This document shows positions 59,203 through 64,000 of a stretch of DNA of 64,000 nucleotides, in pieces. The notes under the pieces were generated by a model, which saw only the letters and a list, made by a program, of their open reading frames with translations, made no database searches and was not told the DNA's origin. Made by a program: the position numbers and the translations under genes. Location: NCBI RefSeq assembly GCF_000003855.2, contig NW_003101669.1:1306795-1370794 (forward strand). The letters are read 5' to 3'. Source of the DNA: Blastomyces gilchristii SLH14081. Lineage: Eukaryota; Ascomycota; Eurotiomycetes; Onygenales; Ajellomycetaceae. The first letter of the stretch is position 1; every line of letters starts with the position of its first letter.

Positions 59203-60189
59203 ATGGCAGAAGCCGCTCCTCCAAAGCGAGACGCTGACGTCCGTGTGCTGCCTCTACCTGAGCCGTCAATCGACCATTCTCCTCACCTATGGAAGTATGT
59301 TCCACACCTCTTCAACTCCCCTCAAGTGTTTGCCCTTTTTGTCCTTGTTACTAAGCGTCGCAAATATAGGTTCACCTCGACTGATCTCCTACAGATCTAC
59401 GTCGGCTCGCAGAGTGGGGTGCAGCGTATTTTCAATGTCCACGAGGGACTGCTCAAGTCCCAATCTCTCTTCTTTCGCGGCATGCTGCGCAACAACTTTC
59501 CCGAAACTAGAGATCGTGTGATCAGACTTCCAGACGACGACGTCAGGACCTTCGCTGTGTTTCTTCAGTGGCTGTACACCGGGAAATCTCATGACGGAGA
59601 AATCTCCGGTAGTAACATCGATCTTTCGCAGCCTGAAACTGAATTGCCCTGTAAGTATTCGAGAAAGTTTCTAGGTCGGAAGGGGTATATTTGTCTGTGC
59701 ATTTTGGGATAAATAGGGCGATGATCAGTAACGGCTTCTCTGTTAGTGACGGACTTGCGCACGGAGCAGTTCAAACGCCACGAAGCACATCTGCTCGAAC
59801 CCAAAAAGAAAGGAGCATCCAGCAGCGTGCGCCTACTATTCTCATCCTATATCTTCGCGGACAAAATCCAAGCCCCCTGGTTCAAAAACCACATCCACAA
59901 CCAACTCATCGCTGGTGTAACTAGCGTTCCATGTCCTTTGCTCACCGTAGGTGATATTCGCTACGTCTACGCAAATACACAAGACGGCGAAGAAGAGGAT
60001 AGCCTACTTCGACTCTGTTGCCTAGCAATATCATGTGGACCGAACCTGGATTCTCTCCTGGAGGATCCTGAGTTTTTGGAGCTCTGTTTTGAGGTTAAGT
60101 CGTTTGGGGTGCGGGTATTGAAACGTTGCAGGACGCGGATCACCGCACCAGCGGCAGCACCAAAGCCGAAGGGACGAAAGCGCGGCTAA
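59203..60189 (+). CDS. BTB/POZ-domain protein
   Basis: Model: join(59203..59294, 59370..59650, 59747..60189), 271 aa, in phase. After a short Pro-rich start, residues about 30-120 form a BTB fold: LLQIYVGSQSGVQRIFNVHE, LLKSQSLFFRGMLRNNF, VIRLPDDDVRTFAVFLQWLY. The remainder is helical (SVRLLFSSYIFADKI, WFKNHIHNQLI), and the end is basic (PKPKGRKRG), possibly a nuclear localisation signal. Many fungal proteins of this kind exist; some act as cullin-3 adaptors, but nothing here shows which partner is used. Confidence 0.88.
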
Positions 60190-61384
60190 TTTAAGTTCTA
60201 GTCTTTCTTCTTTGCTTTGAACTTCTTTCTATTTTTCGTTTTTGTTATATGGTTACTTTCATCCTTGACGGCTAGATCATGCCACCTCCCGCTGGCTAGG
60301 CCTAGTTACAAGGGTGTGAAATGTGCTAGATTTCTTGAAATCTGAGCTATTTTCGGGATTTTTTCGCGAATTCACCGGGCGATGGAGGGGCTCGAACTGA
60401 TTTGTTGTGGGCGGCCGTATAACGATAACAGGAAATTCAAAGCGCTTCGAAAAGTTGGGAGCATCTTCGATTCATAAACACAATGTGAAGTAACCTGGAG
60501 AAATAAAATCAACTTGGCATTTACTTCGTAACTATTAATAATCCAAATATGAGCATTGTACTGTTAATTCACTAATAATATAGAACGAAATTGCTGCGCG
60601 CGTTCAGTTAAGAACAGATGACGTCGTCTGCGCCGCTAAAAAAGAAGTAAAAAAAAAGACCTTCGAATCTCATCTTCCCAACTCCACATCTTACTACGTA
60701 TTGTCCCCCTCGCCTCGTCCAGTCATAATAAACTCACGATTTGCCTCCGTCAGTTATTTGGCTCGAACCTTCTTCTCAAAGTGGGGGAGGAGGAATCTGT
60801 GGGACATCATATCCGCTGCCCGGCTTAGATCGCGCCTGGTCCAAGTTGCGCTTGAATCATAGTTTACTGAACGATTTTAAGAACTTCTTGCTGTATAAAT
60901 AGTTAAACCTCTCCGGGACCTGTTTGTTGTTCACCGGCATATTCGCATATTTAGTTCATAACTACCTACTCGCAACCCCTGAAACGCCCAAGCCTTATAT
61001 AGTCTGGAGCCTTTACTCGCCTCACGATTCAGCGAGCTGCGGATCTAATTCACATGGGACAGAGACTTTAACGCATATCCAACCTGGTCGTTTCGATTCT
61101 AGGCCTTAACTCTATACGACCCGGACTAAGGGAGCCTGAGCATCCAGAGTCAAAAAAAAGTAACAAAGAAGATTAGTTCTGTTTGAGAATCGAGCGAAAG
61201 GCGCATTTGTCGCGGAACGGGAATCGGTCGCACTCCGATTTCGCAGCAGCTAAGCTCCGTTTCCTCAACCCGTTTACATCATCAGTTCTACTTTTCTTTT
61301 TATCCCTTAATTGCGCTTTCGTTCTTGCGACTCGTTTCTCTTTCTCATTCTCAGAGGTCAAGAACGCTTTTACACATATCAAAA
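60190..61384. other. Intergenic region BTB gene - Ser/Gly-rich gene
   Basis: The BTB 3' UTR, then the leader of the next gene, which becomes T/C-rich near 61270-61340. No gene, repeat or RNA is recognised. Confidence 0.55.
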
Positions 61385-62381
61385 ATGACGACACCTACGT
61401 TGATCGATCTTCCTCCGCCACCTTCTGACCCCGTAACACCGTCACCGTCAGACATGGGCCCGTAAGAAACACCCCCCCCCCCCCCCTTCCAACCTAACAT
61501 TGCACTTTATCTGGTTATTTCTATGAGATTAAAGGTCTTGCTGACAATTACATTCTTTAACCAGTGGCACACCCAATTCTGGCACAACATCACTCTCCGC
61601 GCTCTCAACCATAGCCATCAAGGATGGCCACCAAGGCAGCCGCTACCACACCCGCCATGGCCATCGATCATCAAACGCTTCCGAAACGTCCACAACAACA
61701 CTGGATGCAGAACGCGCAGATCGTATCTCACGCTTAGCAGGCCTGGAGCGCGTAGCCACGAGACCCAACGGAGCCGGGACGACCCCTTCAGCCAACACGC
61801 ATGGGCTGCCAGGTGGATTCACCATTCAACAAACCCCAGGCTACTTCGACCATCTGCAACAACCTTACCTAAAAGAACGAAGCACAGTCGGCAGCGCCAG
61901 CGCCACGGGCTCCGTCGGCGGCCGCACAACCTGGGCCAGCGGCAGCGACAACCTGGACCAAGACAGACTAGGTGACGACGACGGTGTCTCCAGCTTAGGC
62001 GGACTCAGCGACGAAGGAAACTCCAGCCTTGTCGGTTTCGGTGAGGGCGCAAGCAGCACCGTAAGCGGACCCGTTTCAACCTCCGCAGCTCGAATTTCCG
62101 TCGCTTCCAGCAACCGCGGGGTCGGTGGGAGGAATAGCCCTGCGCCTAACTATCGGCCACAAACAGGCAGCGGACATACCTCGTATACACAGTCAAGCCT
62201 TGGAGCAGCGGAGAATGGCCCTTTCAACTCATCAACCTCGCCGGCGGGATCTACTACCCCCGAGCCACAGCTAGTGGCCAACAACGACAACGCGGAGACG
62301 AATTTTGACGCGCGAATGGTCGACGGCATGACGTACGACGAGGACATTGTGGATACGACAGCTCGATGGTCGACGGCATGA
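61385..62381 (+). CDS. Ser/Thr/Gly-rich protein of unknown function, C-terminus changed by a tandem duplication
   Basis: Model: join(61385..61461, 61565..62381), 297 aa as read. The start MTTPTLIDLPPPPSDP is Pro-rich. The middle has a conserved-looking block (RISRLAGLERVATRP, PGGFTIQQTPGYFDHLQQP, SASATGSVGGRTTWASGS) rich in Ser, Gly and Asp, with no membrane segment or catalytic motif. A similar block appears in uncharacterised Eurotiomycete proteins as far as I recall; I know no function. The intron contains a C15 run. At 62316-62415 a 50-bp unit is tandemly duplicated. Because 50 is not a multiple of three, the frame shifts and ends at TGA 62379-62381. With one copy it would run on to TAA at 62453-62455. 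Confidence 0.72.
61472..61486 (+). repeat. Poly-C run (15) inside an intron
   Basis: Uninterrupted C tract eight bases after the donor site of the intron at 61462-61564. Confidence 0.85.
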
Positions 62382-62415
62382 CGTACGACGAGGACATTGT
62401 GGATACGACAGCTCG
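62316..62415 (+). repeat. Perfect 50-bp tandem duplication
   Basis: Bases 62316-62365 and 62366-62415 are identical, starting ATGGTCGACGG and ending CAGCTCG. Perfect identity suggests a recent event or an assembly artefact. Confidence 0.95.
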
Positions 62416-64000
62416 ACCTCCGGGTCGTGTAGATCTCGATGGTGATGCTCGTTAAGTTCAGAAATGTCATTCGGGATAAAAAAATATGAAAAAACTAAAG
62501 TTGAAAGAATGGAAGGAAAAGCAAGCGACTCACGAACAAATGATGGAATGAAAGACGATGTACGAATGAGTAAAATTTTTGTTTTTATTCTTGTTTCAAG
62601 GGAATTTTATGTGTGTATTTTTTCATCTGATTTCCAAATTGCTTTTAAAGCTATCAAATTTCGTTCTCGGACGAGGATATGGGGGTGGGAACAAGAAAGG
62701 GGAGCTGTTATTATTTTTTGACTCCGATTCTTTTGCTACTTTTGTTCTCAAGGTAGTGTCGTTTTTCTTCTTCGCATCCCTGATCATTTTTTTTCTGTCT
62801 CTTTTCCTTTCTTGTATTTTGTCTTTTCTTTCTCCAAGTCTTGCCTTTGTAACATTGGGCCTTGATATCTGATGGTTGCTACTGTAAAGTTACCCCTTGG
62901 ATTGAAACAAAGCAGACATCCATGGATATATTTTGGTTTTGTTTTTAACTTTTGCTCGGCTTCTCAAATTTTGGTATTTTGTAGAGGATTGTTAACTACT
63001 GTGCAAAGAGGTGGTCAGGAAAAATCTCTCCACATGCCTTAAAATGTGGGAAAAGGGGGGCTTCTATGCATTGTGGTGTCATCTATTTGCATGGAAAAAT
63101 CCAACACATTCATTTATTTATCAATGTTCACTGCAATAGTTACCTAACTCAATTACAGAATTTCTTTTCTCTTCATTACATTTTCACTCCAGCCTGCTAA
63201 TCCACAGTTAGGTCTAGGTAGGATACTGATAAACCGCTATTTTGAATTGGAAGAATTGCTCATATCCTTTGAACGATTTAAATTAAATAGATATACCGGG
63301 AATAAATTAAACCCTTCTGGAATATCCAAATTCTAAGAAATAAAAGAATAAAAAAAAGTAATTGAATCATGCCCCTCAAAATTCAACAATCTACCCAGAG
63401 CAACGCATGGTCCGTTGGAATGTCGGTACCAGGTGAGATAATACATTCTACTCATCCATCAGTACTTATTTGCACGGCAAAGCTTGCTCCCACTCGTCTC
63501 TTTCCAACATATAACTTGCCCCATAACCATACAATGGATCATTCGAAATAATTAACATACACCACCACCCGCCTCTAGGGAAGAGAGAACCTAGATAGCT
63601 CATACTATAACAAGGGCACTGCATTCCCAGATGATGAAAGACAGACATTCAAGCTCCATGGCCTGCTGCCGTCCAATGTCCAAACGCTGGACGAACGCGG
63701 TAGAGAGAGCGTATGCGCATATATGCGAGCCGGCCGGATGACCTGGCGAACAACACGTTTATGGCGAGCATGAAAGGCGCAGAATGAGGTGTTGTTTTAT
63801 AATGTCTGTCTGTCTGTCTATCTGTTCCTTTATACCAGGCCCGGATACAACTATACAAGAAGTCAGTACCCCAATCAGTACCCCAATATTCTTGCCGGGG
63901 GGGGTGGGGGAGGGGGAATAGAACAAAAATACCGCCTGCTGTATCTTTTCGAATCAGATGTGACTAATTCTAATTCAAATTCAAGTAGCTCATGCAAACA
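62382..64000. other. Right-end intergenic region
   Basis: 3' flank of the preceding gene (T-rich to about 62830), then AT-rich sequence with no recognised gene. A (TGTC)n repeat lies at about 63802-63823, a duplicated CAGTACCCCAAT at about 63865-63888, and a G-rich run at about 63896-63918. Confidence 0.5.

Overview
The window is nuclear DNA of a filamentous ascomycete. The evidence is short spliceosomal introns (mostly 45-110 nt, GT..AG), close gene spacing, and a gene set typical of Eurotiomycetes: an NADPH oxidase of the noxB type, a LysM-GH18 chitinase, DASH Spc34 and a Rho3-type GTPase. I would guess Onygenales, but the sequence alone does not prove this. I rebuilt exon structures by hand and checked that exon lengths sum to a whole number of codons for every spliced gene except the ankyrin gene, whose first exon I could not find. 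The serpin is unspliced and does not read through in one frame.

Layout. 0-10 kb: a serpin (very unusual in a fungus, and with a reading-frame break near its 3' end), a large coiled-coil protein of unknown function, and an otubain-type deubiquitinase. 9.3-15.7 kb: a gene-poor stretch with purine microsatellites, a possible small secreted peptide and a few coding-like fragments. 15.7-28.6 kb: CSN2 (COP9 signalosome) and CWC25 (spliceosome) from a shared promoter region, Rho3, octanoyltransferase LIP2, an Avo2-like ankyrin protein, and polyprenyl diphosphate synthase COQ1. 29.9-37.3 kb: RPN3 (26S proteasome) and SPC34 (DASH complex) divergent across a region with telomere-like repeats, then TAF12. 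38.4-47.5 kb: LysM-chitinase, a CorA-type cation channel, and noxB. 48.2-53.9 kb: a complete Ty1/copia LTR retrotransposon with intact 268-bp LTRs and a 5-bp target duplication. Its gag-pol is still in one frame but is riddled with stops. 54.9-62.5 kb: eIF2A, a BTB/POZ protein, and a conserved-looking Ser/Gly-rich protein whose end is altered by a 50-bp tandem duplication.

The genes are mostly unrelated housekeeping genes rather than a cluster. Three belong to the ubiquitin/proteasome/signalosome system (otubain, CSN2, RPN3), but they are not adjacent. The most notable signals are the fungal serpin, the context-specific hypermutation inside the retrotransposon (CpG and CpC/GpG lost while CpA/TpG are kept, LTRs spared), its half-tRNA-type primer site, and three consecutive microexons in rho3.
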